Shown here: one piece after another, positions 31,266 to 43,140 of the stretch
Layout: every line of letters begins with the position of its first letter
Numbering within the stretch: the stretch's first letter is position 1
DNA from: Bretschneidera sinensis
Lineage: Eukaryota > Streptophyta > Magnoliopsida > Brassicales > Akaniaceae
DNA: 64,000 bases
Assembly (NCBI GenBank): GCA_023935145.1
Contig: CM043702.1
Span: forward strand, 102,737,588 to 102,801,587
Direction: 5' to 3'
The notes under the pieces: model-generated
Databases searched by the model: none
Told to the model about the DNA's origin: nothing
The model's input: the letters and a program-made list of their open reading frames with translations, nothing else
Position numbers and translations under genes: made by a program

Positions 31266-32837
31266 TTAAATAATTGACAATATCAGCATACCATGGAGTT
31301 TTACCTCTAGTGCAAACAATTGTTCATTAGGGAAGTTCTCATTCAAGGGCAGCTCATTTTTGTCCTTCTCATAGGGTAGCCTTGATAAATGATCTGCAAC
31401 CACATTCTCATTGCCTTTCTTGTCTTTGATTTCCAAATCAAATTCTTGCAATAGGAGTACCCATCTGATTAACATAGGCTTTGCATCTTTCTTAAAAAAA
31501 AGATATCTCAAAGCAGCATGATCAGTGAATACAATAACCTTGGAGCTAATAAGATATGATCTAAACTTCTTTAAAGCAAAAATAATAGCTAAAAATTCCT
31601 TTTCAGTAGTAGAATAGTTAAGTTGAGCATCATTTAAAGTTCTAGAAGCATAGTAAATTGTATGAGGTACCTTATTGACTCTTTGACCTAAGACAGCTCC
31701 CAATGCGAAATCATTGGCATCACACATCAATTCGAATGGAAGATTCTAATCTGGTGCTATTATTATTAGGGCGGAGGTTAGAACATCCTTCAATGTGTTG
31801 AAATCTGCCATACAGTTATTAGTCCACTCAAATTTGGTATCTTTAGCTAACAATGCACAAAGAGGTCTTGAGATCTTGGAGAAATCCTTGATGAATCGTC
31901 TATAAAAACCTGCATGTCTGAGAAAACTTCTAAGACCCTTGACTGTGAGAGGAGGAGGTAGCTTTGAAATGATGCCTATTTTAGCCTTATCTACCTCAAT
32001 ACCTTTGTTGGAGATGGAATGACCAAATACAATGCCTTGTTGGACCATAAAGTGACATTTCTCCCAATTCAATGCTAAGTTGCTCTCTTCACATCTCTTG
32101 AGGACACTCTCTAGATGACTTAGGCATTCATCAAAATTGGAACCAAAGACACTGAAACCATCCATGAATACCTCAATGTATTTCTCCACCATATCGAAAA
32201 ATATGCTCATCATACATCTTTGAAAAGTGGCTGGTGCATTGCATAAACCGAATGGCATCCTTCGATAAGCAAATGTACCGAAAGGATATGTGAAGGTAGT
32301 CTTTTCTTGATCCTCGGGTGCTATAGCAATTTGGTTGTACCCACTGTACCCATCCAAGAAGCAATATTAGCTGTGGCCAGCTAATCTCTCTAACATCTGA
32401 TCAATGAATGGCAAGGGGAAGTGATCTTTTCTGGTCACTTTGTTCATTCTTTGGTAGTCAATACATACTCTCCAACTAGTTGTCTTTCTTGTAGGTATGT
32501 GCTTCTCATCCTCATTCTTCACCACTGTAATCCCACTCTTTTTCGGAATAACTTGGACCGGACTTACCCATTTACTGTTTGAGATGGGGTAGATAATGCC
32601 AACAACTAGCAATTTTAATACCTTAGCGTTTACTACCTCTTTCATGTGTGGGTTAAGTCTTCTTTGAGCATCTCGAGTCGGCCTTGCTTCATCCTCAAGG
32701 TAGATACTATGCATGCTCTTGGCTGGACTTATCCCCTTAATGCTAGCAATGTTCCATCCAATGGCAGACCTATGCTCCCTAAGAACTCTTAATAATTTTT
32801 CTTCTTCTCCAATACTCAAATTAGCAGCAACAATCAC
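31266..32837 (-). pseudogene. Element E reverse transcriptase and RNase H, broken
   Basis: Frame 32837-32367 opens RT (RRLNPHMKEVV, YPISNSKWVSPVQVIPKK, CIDYQRMNK). Frame 32357-31746 continues with MDGYSGYNQIAIAPEDQEK, RMPFGLCNAPATFQR and the catalytic box, which reads FMDGFSVFG: the second aspartate is glycine, so polymerase activity should be lost. Frame 31730-31266 is RNase H ([39 protein letters not shown] and VVADHLSRL). The breaks are single stops between otherwise continuous frames. Confidence 0.9.
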
Positions 32838-32888
32838 AGGTAATGTCTTCTTCTCACCTAAGTAGGTATAAGTTAAATGCTCTGGTAG

Positions 32889-33917
32889 CTACTTTAATTC
32901 CAATGTTGGTGCTTGGACAATAGAAGAAAGAAGAGTAGTATTAGTAGCTATGAGAGTTTCAAATGGAGGAGCATACTTACTTGAGTGTTTTGGAGAAGCC
33001 TCAAGGAGGTGCACAACTTTAATGATGTCATTAGCAACATCTTCAGGTTCTTGCTCGATATCCACTGTTGTAAAGCTATGGGTAATAGTAGTCTCCAATG
33101 GATCGATGTGCTGGACCTGAAAAGCTTGCTCAACAAAATTTTGCATCATACACACATTAAAGCATTCCATATCATCTTGAGGTAGTTTTAATGCATAAAA
33201 TATTTTAAACTCTATTTTCTCACCATTCACCTTCATACTTACTATACCCTTTTTCACACAAATCTTTGTATCGACAGTTCCCATGAAGGGTCTTCCTAAA
33301 ATGATGGGCAAGGGTAATGGCATAGGACATTTCTCCATATCTAACACAATGAAATCAGCAGGTAGAGTGAACTCACCTACATTTACTAAGACATCCTCAA
33401 GAATACCTCTAGGTCTTTTTATACTTCTATCTACCAACTCCAAGGTAATTGAAGTTTGTTGTAGCTCCCCCAATCCTAGGGTTTCAAATTCTGTGTATCG
33501 TAGCAAATTTACACCCGCTCCCAAATCTAGTAATGCTCGCTCAAACAACTGATCACCTATCCTACAGGGAATAGTAAAACTACTAGGATCTTTCAGTTTT
33601 GGTGGTAGTTTTCTTAATAGCACAACACTTACTTCTTCAGTTAAGACTACAGTCTCATGCTCTTGAAACTTTCTCTTATAAGCGCAACAATCTTTTAGGA
33701 ATTTAGCATAGGTAGGTATTTGTTGAATTGCATCTAACAAAGGAATGTTTATTTCAACTTTTCGCAAGGTTTCAAAAATATCAAGCAGTTTATTTTCTTT
33801 CTTTTCTTTTACTAACCTTTGCTGGAAGGGTGGTGCATTTATCTTCTCCGTCTCACCTACCTTTGATGCTGACGATTTCTCTAGAGATGTTTTTTCAGAT
33901 TCATTGGTCCCTATCAC
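32889..33917 (-). pseudogene. Element E protease and linker, 342-codon frame within a broken pol
   Basis: This is one of the longest open frames in the window. Residues about 90-160 hold KLPPKLKDPSSFTIPC and the active-site segment LLDLGAGVNLL, where the usual serine after glycine-alanine is glycine. LELVDRSIKRPRGILEDVLV and PIILGRPFMGTV follow. The C-terminal third is the acidic linker to RT. A stop at 32889 sits where the frame would otherwise run on into RT, so this is a part of Gag-Pol, not a separate gene. Confidence 0.85.
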
Positions 33918-35255
33918 CTTACTATTTCTAAGGGTTGTGATAGCTTTCAGTTATTGATGGCCCCCAGGGTGTTGAGCTGGAAGCTCACTTTACTTTTTTG
34001 CCACTCAAGTCTTTAGCCAATTGTCCCATTTGTACCTCTAGCCTTTGGATGGCTTGTTTATGTTTTGTTATGGTTTGCCTTAGTTTAGTCTGGAATTTCC
34101 TTTCATCTACCTTGAATCGATCTTGTGAAGTCATTAGTTATTGCTGCTGAGATGCCAATTGCCTTACAAGACTTTCGAGGTCACTCTTCTTTGTTTTTGG
34201 GAGCTAAGTGGGCTGCTAGTTGGAAGTTTCTTTGTTGCCCTTGACTTTTTTGATTATTGCTCCAAGAATAATTCGGGTGATTTCGCCATCCAGGGTTATA
34301 GGTGTTTGCATAAGGATTGTTCTTCGTGCGGATAGTTGTTTGGTCCCACAAAGTTTGCTTGCTCATGATCTGCAGATGAATACAAGGGACATGTATCAGT
34401 ATTATGATCAAATTGCGAAAAAATAGCACATACTTGTAGTTGTGTAGCTAGTGGGTTAGATGAGGCATTCTAAGCAGCCATGGCTTTAACTAATAGGTCT
34501 AGTTTCCTTTCCACAACAGCTATCTGAGTGGATGATCCTCCATTTAAGCTTACCTCATACATACCCTTACTCTTAGTTACATGTTTGCCTCGAGAGGAGA
34601 ACTACTGAGTGTGTTCACTTAGTGTTTCGAAGAGCTCCATAGCTTCTTTGCTACTTTTCTCCATTAGCACTCTTCCACAACCTGAATCCACAATACTTTT
34701 GTTAGTATCACTTAAACCTTCATAGAAAGCTTGTACCAATTCATTCTGAGGTAGGTTGTGATGTGGGCATTTGAGTAGCAGCTCGTTGAAGTGTCCCCAG
34801 GCCTCGAAGAATAGATCTCCATCCTTTTGTTGGAAAGACTGAATTTCCTTCCTCATTTGCCTTGTCTTTTGGGTTGGGAAAAACTTCCTTAGGAATTTGC
34901 TAGCCAACTCCTCCCAAGTGTGGATAGAAACTGTAGGCAAAGAATTGAACCATAGTTTAGCATTATCTTTTAGGGGAAAAAGGAAAAGAATTAACCTTAT
35001 TCCTTCTTGGTCTAAGCCTCGGATATGCTGGAATTTGCAGAGATCAAAGAACTCTCGAAGGTGCAAGTGTGGATCCTCATTAGGTGTACCCCTAAAGTGA
35101 GTCAGTGCACTAAGTATCTGCGGAGATATGTAGTAGTTTCCTTCTGCCTCAGGTTGATACGCAATGCATGATGGCTGATCGAGGTTCCGTAAGATGAAGG
35201 ATTGCTTCATCGGCCTTCGCTCAGGTGGTTGTTGATTGTCGATCTGTTCTGCCAT
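33918..35255 (-). pseudogene. gag: Element E gag, broken
   Basis: Frame 35255-34602 (217 codons) starts MAEQIDNQQPPERRPMKQ and covers the capsid region: SCIAYQPEAEGNYYISP, DPHLHLREFFDLC, KFLRKFFPTQKT and CPHHNLPQNELVQAFYEGL. It ends at a stop near 34602. Frame 34429-34181 is the C-terminal part with NPYANTYNPGWRNHPNYSW. The zinc knuckle, expected near 34400, is not readable in one frame. Confidence 0.85.
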
Positions 35256-35668
35256 TAGTACTTTTTCCTCAATTTTTTTTCTACCTCTTCTGAATTGTCT
35301 CTAAGTCTTTGTCAGATCGTCTGTAGAAGCTTGGTATTGAGGGGAAAGAATGTTGGACGCTTGGATCGAAGCCTGTGCATGAATCGGTGACAATTGCTTA
35401 AGTGCAGTAGTCAAACACTGCTGCTAGAGTAACTCTCTGCCTCAATTGAGCTCGATCGCACAGGAGGGTGTGTTCGATCGCAAGTGGCACAGAAAGTTCT
35501 CCTGGTGTGCTTGAAACAGAAAACAAAGAGGAATTAGATCAAAGTTTTTAATGAAACAAAAATAAGATAAAAACAGACACTTTGAGATAAAAATAGCATA
35601 GAATGAAAAAGAAATAACAATGATTAAACTAAACGAAAACATATTTCTAAAAAAAAATTTAAGTGCAA

Positions 35669-35686
35669 TCCCCAGCAACGGCGCCA
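35669..35686 (-). other. Element E primer-binding site (tRNA-Asp type)
   Basis: Minus strand TGGCGCCGTTGCTGGGGA, six bases (AGTTTT) after the 5' LTR end. One mismatch to the complement of the tRNA-Asp(GUC) 3' end. It is the best-preserved primer site in the window. Confidence 0.88.
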
Positions 35687-35692
35687 AAAACT

Positions 35693-36912
35693 TGTTGTGC
35701 GATTATCTACCTAAATAAATACGCGAATAATCATACTTGTTTTACTTGCAAGTGCACAAGGTCAATGGTAGCATAGTGTGCAAGTGCGAGATCATTTCCA
35801 CAGGGATTGGTAAACTTCGATTTAGAATTAGTTTATCAAAGTAAAAAGAGAAATAAATGTTGAGTGTGAGTTAATAATAATAAGAACATAGGGCGGCGAT
35901 ATCCTCCTCTAATTACACTTTCCCATTAAGTAAGGTGCCGATGCTCTAGCCCTATTATGAATATTTAATGGTTGCCAACCTAAGGGCTTGGTCCACACCT
36001 TAGGCTATTGATTTCCCTACGCAATGAGTTAGGCATGGTGTATACTCTAACTCTTTTCTCTCTTAAAGGATTCAGCATGGGTGTATACTGAGTTGTTCCT
36101 TAAGAGAGCATAACGGCTGTGGAGATCGAAAACCACATGGGACCTAGGGCTTGGTCCGCTCCTGGTTTCTCGTGTTGATTAACCCAAGAATCCGATGTGG
36201 ATATCTTTTGTTTCTATTGTTGAACCTAGGACTTGGTTATCCAAATTGATTCAACTAACTAATCCATACCACATGCATACGTTGATCAGACACACACATA
36301 TGAGGAATTTAAATACAAATAGGCATTAATCAAGTTAAGCATTCTAACATGGCTATAGACAAAGGTAATCAATGAATATATATGTGGAAAAGCATAATTA
36401 GGGCTTAAATCGAGCCCTATAAGAGTTTAGTTACACATACTAGTTAAACTAAACATTATAACCATAATAAAACAAAAATAGGAAAATAAAACCCGAGGAA
36501 GATTAGAAAAATAACAATTCCTCTCCAAGTTTGCAACTTTGAGTCTAAAACAGAAGGTATGGTTTCTGTGTTTTACAAGGCTATATATAAGGCTCTTAGG
36601 GTGCCCCAAAACCCTAATTTCTATTTAAGGTATGAAGACTTCTTTCCATATCTGACTTTGCCGCCTCTGTTGTGTGTGCGCTCGAGCGTATGCAGGCTGC
36701 GCTCAAGTGCATGTGTGCGCTCGAGCACACCTTGCTAGATTGCAGAACTTTACTTTTTATTTCTTAGAGCTCCAAAATGTCATCTTTTTGTCAAAGCCTT
36801 ATGAAAAACACATAAAACGTGAAAATGAAATAGAATCTACTAAAATAGATAAACAAAGAGCCTAACGAGGGTAAATTAAGGGGCTTGAATATGATTATTT
36901 AAGCACTTATCA
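35693..36912 (-). repeat. Element E 5' LTR
   Basis: 1220 bp, TGTTGTGCGATT to GCACTTATCA on the plus strand. Minus-strand TATA-like CCTTATATATAGCC lies near 36583-36596. Upstream, in U3 (36670-36730), are TGCGCTCGAGCG-type palindromes. The end beside the primer site carries the U5 block seen in other elements. Confidence 0.9.
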
Positions 36913-38210
36913 TTTCGACGCTTACATGATTGATGAGCTTATTTTGGAGGATGGATGCATTAAAGATAATTCTAATTCTTTGGAATTCCTTCTTAATAAT
37001 TTTGATTTTGATGATTCTTCAATTTATCCCTATGCCATTGATGTTGTTGATGTTTTTGATAAGTTGCAGGGATTTATTAAGAAATCATGGCAACCATGCT
37101 TTGAGGAGTTGCCTAAAGAGAGGGAGGCACCTAAACCATCTTCCGAGGAGACACCAACGCTTAATTTAGCTCCACTGCCCAAAGGGCTCAAACATGCCTT
37201 CTTAGGCCCAGATGATACTTTTCTAGTTATTATTTCTTCCGAACTTAGTGATGTGCAATGTGATAAATTGTTAAATTTGTTAAGAACGCATAAATCTGCA
37301 CTAGGTTGGACTATAGTCGATATAAAAGGTATTAGCCCTTTAATTTGTTCCCATGGATTTATCTAGAAGAATGAGCTAACCCTCGTAGAGACCCACAAGG
37401 AAGGTTAAATCCAACTATGAAAGAGGTAGTTAAGAAAGAAGTCTTAAAGCTATTAGATGTAGGAATTATATATCCAATATCCGATAGTAAATGGATTAGT
37501 CCAACTCAAGTAGTTCCTAAGAAAGCCGGGGTGACCATGGCAGAAAATGAAGAGGGGGTGTTAGTACCAACCAAGGTAGTGACCGGGTGATGTATGTGCA
37601 TTGATTATAGGAAACTTAATTTGGCTACTCAAAAAGACCGTTTTCCCCTTCTATTCATAGATCAAATCTTAGAACATGTGGCTGGTCATCCTTTCTATTG
37701 CTTTTTATATGGGTATTCGACGTACTACCAAATAGGAATTGCCTTAGAAGATCAAGAGAATACCATCTTTACTTGTCCTTTTAGTACTTTTGCTTTTCAT
37801 AGAATGCCCTTTGGTTTGTGTAATGCACAAGCTACTTTTCAAAGATGATTGATGAGTATTTTAAGTGGCATGGTTGAAAAATGTATGGAAGCGTTTATGG
37901 ATGATTTAACCGTGTTCGGAACTTCTTTTGATTCATGTTTATCTAACTTAAAAAATGTTTAGTGTAGGTGTGAAGAGAAGGGGCTTATGCATAATTTGGA
38001 GAAGTGCCATTTTATGGTGTCTTCCGGAATAGTTTTGGGCCATATAGTGTATGAAAAGGGGATAGAAGTGGATAAATCAAAAATTGAATTAATCTCTAAA
38101 CTACCCACTCCTAAGAATATTAAAGATGTTAGGTCTTTTCTAGGGCATGCTGGGTTTTATAGAAGGTTTATTCAAAATTTTAGTGGTATCTCTAGACACT
38201 TATGTAACCT
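36913..38210 (+). pseudogene. Element D protease-RT linker and reverse transcriptase, broken
   Basis: Coding resumes in the duplication after element E. Frame 36926-37366 is the linker, ending in LGWTIVDIKGISP. RT starts near 37390 (RRLNPTMKEVVKKEVLKLL is readable after a frame break as GRLNPT). Frame 37594-37848 has CIDYRKLN, FPLLFIDQILEHVAG and RMPFGLCNAQATFQR, then a stop. The catalytic FMDDLTVFG at about 37894-37920 is intact in aspartates. Frame 37987-38217 holds SFLGHAGFYRRFIQNFSGIS. At least four stops. Confidence 0.87.
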
Positions 38211-38790
38211 TTGTTGAAGGATACCGAGTTTAAGTGGAGCCCCAAATGTGAGAAAGCCTTTAGAACACTTGTCTCTAAGCTTACAACCACCACTATTATA
38301 CAATCATATGATTTTACCTTGCCTTTTGAGATTACGTGTGATGCTAGTGACTATGCTTTAGGGGTTGTTTTAGGACAAAGAAGGGAGGAAAAACTATTTG
38401 TTGTTTATTATGCTAGTAGAACCTTGAATCATTCTCAAATGATGCACACCACAACCGAGAAAGAATTACTAGCCGTAGTATTTGCATTGGATAAATTTTG
38501 CTCTTATTTAATTGATACGTTGGATTTTTCTTTTGCAAGAATTTGACTTGACCAGCAAAGACAAGAAGGGGGTGGAAAATGTTGTGGTAGACCATTTATC
38601 TCATTTGGAATTTAAGAATGATACTGACATTTTTCCCATTCACAAAGCCTTTCCAGATGAGAATTTATTTGCTGTCCTTTGTCACACACCATGGTATTCT
38701 GACATTGCAAATTACTTGGTTTCCCGTCAAGTTCCATCTACATGGAGTGCACAAGATAAGTGTAAGTTTTTGGCTGAGGTATAGAATTTT
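38211..38790 (+). pseudogene. Element D RNase H and linker, internal deletion
   Basis: Frame 38211-38546 has ITCDASDYALGVVLGQ and [21 protein letters not shown]. At about 38512 it runs straight into IRWIFLLQEFDL in another frame. The segment between, which includes the third acidic residue of the RNase H site (TDHAA in element E), is missing, a loss of roughly 100 bp. Frame 38512-38784 ends the domain (VVDHLSHLEF). Confidence 0.82.
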
Positions 38791-39991
38791 TATTGGAATG
38801 ATCCTTATCTTTTTTAAATACTGCCCTAATCAAATAATAAGAAGATGCATTCCGGATATGGAAATTGATAGTGTGTTAACTTTTTGTCATACTTATGCTT
38901 GTGGTGGTCATTTTTCTATTAAAAAAACAGCTGCAAAAATTTTGCAATGTGGTTTTTATTGGCCTACTTTATTCAAGGATACTAATGATTTTTGTCGTTC
39001 ATGTGAAAGATGTCAAAAGCTAGGTTCAATGTCTCACCGTCATATGATGCCTCTCAACTCGATCTTAGTGGTGGAAATCTTTGATTATTGGGGGATCAAT
39101 TTTATGGGACCATTCCCACCTTCTTTTGGGTATCTATTCATTTTGCTTGCTGTTGATTATGTTTCTAAATGGGTTGAAGCTATACCTTGCCGCACTAATG
39201 ATAATAAAGTTGCTGTTAAATTTCTTAAAGATCATATTTTATCTAAGTATGGTACTCCACGTGTTATAATTAGTGATCAAGGGTCACATTTTTGTAACTA
39301 TTCTTTTGAGGCTTTGATGCGTAGGTATGGAGTCACCCATAAGGTTTCTAAAGCTTACCATCCACAAACTAATGGCCAAGCGAAACTAGCAAAGAGGGAG
39401 ATTAAGCGAATACTTGAAAAAACGGTAAATCCAAATCGAAAAGATTGGTCTTTGCACCTATCGGATGCGCTTTAGTCGTACTAGACAACATACAAGATGG
39501 TTCTTGGAGCATCTCCTTATCAATTGGTACTCGGCAAAGCATGTCACTTACTGGTAGAACTTGAACATAGAGCATATTGGGCTATTTAAAATTTTAATTA
39601 TGACTTGAAGATGTCCGGTGAGGAGAGGAAAATGCAACTTTGTGAACTTGCAGAGTTAAGAGATGGTGCCTATGATAATGCTAAGGACTTAAAGTCAGGA
39701 ATGAAAGTGGTACGTGATTAAAAAATACTCCAGAAAAATTTTGAACAAGGTAATCGAGTTTTTCTTTTTGATTCTCGGTTACACTTCCATCCGGGAAAAT
39801 TGCGATCACGATGGAAGAGACCTTATGTTGTAAAGAGTGTTTTTCCAAATAGAGTGGTAGAAGTTGAAGATCCCTCCAATGGTCGTGCATTTCGAGTAAA
39901 TGGCCAGAGGTTGAAGCTCTACTTGGAATATGAACATATTAAAGATAGGCCCGAAGAGATCTCTTGGGTGCCCCCGGTTTATCCTTCTTAA
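38791..39991 (+). pseudogene. Element D integrase, catalytic residues mutated
   Basis: Frame 38618-39475 carries the zinc-binding half (CHTYACGGHFS and CRSCERCQK) and the core. Two of the three catalytic acids are changed: GINFMGPF has asparagine for the first aspartate, and GQAKLAKRE has lysine for the glutamate. The second aspartate (ISDQGSHF) remains. Both changes are G-to-A in the coding strand. Stops near 39474 and 39588 follow. The C-terminal domain is readable at 39800-39991 (SRWKRPYVVKSVFPNRVVEV, then VNGQRLKLYL). No chromodomain. Confidence 0.87.
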
Positions 39992-41527
39992 TCAGGTACT
40001 TTCGTTCCATTGTTCATTAGTTTTATTTATTTATTTAGTTTTCTTTACTTTTTTTTCTTTCACATTAAGGACAATGCAAGTCTTAGGTTGGGGGGGTGGA
40101 GGAACACATTTCCTATTTCATAGCATTGAATTGTTTGGTGTCACTTTCCCTTTTTCATTTTAATTCGTTTGTTAGGATAAATTGTTATAAAAAAAATATT
40201 TCTTGAAAAATTGAAAATCTTTAAAAAATTAGGTTTAGTTTTGTTTGTTTTTAGTATGTTTTGTGTTAGTTTTGGAGTTAATTTACATGCCAATGATATG
40301 ATTATAATTGAGATAGCATATAGCTTTTAGAAGAAGTAAAATCTTGCTTTAGTTTGAAAATAATTTTAAGTGTCGATCTTCATTTAGTTTGAGACTCTTG
40401 TTTGCGGTAAGATTGCATGATTAGTCTAAAGCATTTAGAGAAGTTTTATGTGCTAATGTTTTGTGAATACTTTTGTGGTCTCGACAAGCTCTAGAACTTA
40501 TTTGATAATCACTTGAGGCGAAATCCTAGAATGCACACTACCTAGGATATGATGTAGGCCATCTTTGGACCGTTTAAGCCTTTCAAGCTTATCTTTGTTA
40601 TATTTATCGCTAGTTACCTGTTTGAACCTTTTTTTTAAAAAAAAAAAATTTAGCCTTGTTTCTTTCGATAGCCCATTTACTTACCTTTATGAGCCTAAAA
40701 ATATTTTATCCTTACCTTTCTTTTAAGAGAACTTCGTTCATACACAATTGTTGAGAAGCACTTAAGAGGAGTAAGGGTGGAAATATGAAAAAAAAAAAAA
40801 TTACTACCATAACCCAAGTACATTAAAGGAGGTTCAGGGTTGTGAAAAAAAGTAAAGAATGAAAACTTTGATGAATGATTATGTGCTAGAAAAGAAGAAT
40901 AAAAAAAAAAGTGTTGAATTATTGAGAGAAATGCTCGAAAAATGGTTGAATGAGTTGGGTGTTGAAGTAAGGTTATTTAGTGCTTAAAAAGGCTGTGTTT
41001 AAAATTAAGAGACTGAGTTCTTTTACCTGTTCAATCCTTCTCATTCTTTCTTGACCTTTACCTTAGCCTAACGTTACAAGCCTATTAAAGACCTAGTGAT
41101 CCGATGTAGTGTGATTTTTCTACATTAGTGGAGAGTGAATTGAAAAGTGACCCTATGGAGTTTGATTTGTGATTGATGTCATGCAATTTAATATGTTTTT
41201 AGTGGCCAAGACTTGTATTTATGAATGTTGTGCATAAAATAATCCAGGTGTTTGGATTAATGGTTTGTTGTAAGATGGATGTTTAAGAGTCGAAAACGAA
41301 TATGTTGGATTGTTTTTGGACTTAGGTGGTATTTAATGATTCTATGTGTTGTGTGTTATGTGCAATTTTTGAGACAAAAAGTTGAATTACTCTTGGATTA
41401 ACGCTAACATTGTTTTTTTTTTTTTTTTTAGGTTTTTGGGTTTTGTTTTGTTTTCTAGTATAGAATTCATTTCATTTTTCTTTCGCTTGAATTACGAAGG
41501 GACTAGCAATAAGCTAGTTGAGGGTTA
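39992..41527 (+). other. Element D 3' non-coding region with two polypurine tracts
   Basis: First tract at 40060-40100 (CATTAAGGACAATG, then TTGGGGGGGTGGAGG). The terminal tract at 41497-41527 (GGGACTAGCAATAAGC, then TAGTTGAGGGTTA) abuts the 3' LTR. The stretch between aligns with 16570-17918 of element B. A-rich frames here are low complexity. Confidence 0.72.
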
Positions 41528-43015
41528 CGATGAGAGTCAGAAAATGTATCTTAATAGTGTTTATTTGTTACCATTTAGGGTTGATTTAGAGCTGGATTAC
41601 ACATTTATGCCTTAATAATTCTTAAGTGTCATTCTTGGTATATTGATTTATTTCGATGCATTTTCAGGTATTTTAGGTTTAAAAGAGATGGAAAAGCTAA
41701 CGTTGATTAAAGCACGAAGATTCTATGCATGTTCACAAGCATTTGGAATGGAGTTTCACTAAATTGCCATAATTGCCCGTACAGATCAGTCATTTTTGTG
41801 GATTAAACTGTATTGATTCAGGAAGAATTAGGAGATGAGCCATATATGCTTGGAAAGATCCAAATGTCTATTTTTTGGACAATTTTACAACTCATAAATA
41901 TGATTTTTCTAGAGAAAGTTATGGAAGTTTTAGTAGATAAAGGTCAGGCTGTGCGTGATTTTAGCGTGATAGATTAGTCATTTTGCAGATTAAACTGTAT
42001 TGATTCAGGAAGAACCAGGAGATGAGCCATATATGCTTGGAAAGATCCAAATGTCTATTTTCTTTATGAATTTTACGACTCATAAATACAATTTTTCTAG
42101 AGAAAGTTATGGCAGTTTTAATAGACAAAGGTCACGTAGAACCGGACCTGGACAGCATCAGAAGCCACGGCCTGAACAGAAACCGTAGGGCGACTTTTCT
42201 GTCTACAAAGCCATCTCCATATAGCTATATATAGGATTTTAGATTCAGAAAATAGGGACGAGTGTTTTTGAAGAGAGCATCCATCTTCTTCTTCTTCAAG
42301 GTGATCAAGGATGAACTCCATGTCCAACTAAACTCCAAGCAATGCGAAATGATGAGTTTCTAGGTGTAATTGTTCTTATTTCTATCTTTGATTCAGTTGT
42401 ATGGATTGATTGTTAAACACTGTTTATGATTTACTCTTTGATTAAATAAGAAGGATTTGAATTCATGTGACAGTTGCAATTTATGTTCTTCTTCTCTTAG
42501 ATTTTCTTAATCCGGTGATCGCATTCTTCTTCTCCATATAAGTCTAGTCAAGATTTCGGTAGATCTATCTTATAGATTTGTTTATTACTGTAGCATTTTT
42601 ATTGAAATATGTTATTGCTTCTTGATAATTTATAAGATAGATCTTGTGTGTTTGAATTGGAATTAAAGAGTAATTTATGGTAATTACATTAGGGTATTTA
42701 TGTGCTTTGATTGAATATTTACCAATTACTTGTTTGAGATGTGAAACTAGTAATTGAGATAAAACATTTGAGTCAAGATAGGAATAAGGCAACGAACTTT
42801 GGAAGGATTCCTGGAACCTTATTATTTATTTATTGAATTCTTCATCATATTTTCCCAACTCTCTTATTTAATTTCATCTGTAAAACTCAGATTTCCTTAT
42901 TTGAACTTTATCATTTAGTGTTAAGGTTTACACTTTCTCTTGTAGTTCGCTTTCCTCATAGGATCGACACCTCAGCTATACACAATAATCCCGTGTTAGT
43001 TTGAGCGTTATAACA
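41528..43015 (+). repeat. Element D 3' LTR
   Basis: 1488 bp, starting CGATGAGAGTCAG (TGATGAG with its first base mutated) and ending GCGTTATAACA. It carries two tandem copies of the ~185-bp module (about 41797-41970 and 41985-42135). The last ~590 bp match the 5' fragment at 25758-26384. Confidence 0.87.
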
Positions 43016-43140
43016 TGGCTGTTGACTTATAACAAATAATTGTTCATCGGGAAAAGTGTCAACAATTTTCTTATCTTCTTCTTGCTTACGTGAATCGAAG
43101 TCCGAAATTAACCTAGAAAGGTGATCTACAACAACATTCT
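43016..43140 (-). pseudogene. Element C RNase H-integrase linker fragment
   Basis: A 125-bp island between elements D and F. Its minus-strand frame has NVVVDHLSRL and FPDEQLFVISQQP, the end of RNase H and the linker seen in A, D and E. It continues element C from 48673 and runs on into the integrase at 25757. The last five bases, ATTCT, are the duplication left by element F. Confidence 0.85.

Larger units (their letters stand above)
28819..36912 (-). mobile_element. Element E: degenerate Athila-like element inserted in element D
   Basis: 8094 bp on the minus strand, flanked by the perfect duplication TTTCG (28814-28818 and 36913-36917). Element D coding sequence runs directly into each side. 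Order on the minus strand: 5' LTR 35693-36912, primer site, gag, protease, RT, RNase H, truncated integrase, 3' non-coding region, polypurine tract, shortened 3' LTR 28819-29176. The solo LTR at 21147-22432 belongs to the same family. The gag differs clearly from that of B and D, so this is a separate family. Confidence 0.92.
25758..43015 (+). mobile_element. Element D: Athila-like element, full coding order, degenerate, hosting element E
   Basis: Plus-strand order: truncated 5' LTR (25758-26384), tRNA-Asp-type primer site, gag, protease, [element E], RT, RNase H, integrase, 3' non-coding region and 3' LTR (41528-43015). It interrupts the RNase H-integrase region of element C, whose frames stop at 43016 and resume at 25757. 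The first ~890 bp of the 5' LTR and some of C's coding sequence are missing at the left junction, so no duplication can be seen. Gag is close to that of element B, and its LTR family recurs at 56614. Confidence 0.88.

Noticed and set aside
32889..33917. 342-codon frame as an independent host aspartic protease
   Set aside because: It lies in order between gag and RT of element E, with retrotransposon protease motifs and linker.
39800..39991. Chromodomain after integrase
   Set aside because: The residues after the C-terminal integrase motif end in a short acidic tail with no chromodomain pattern.
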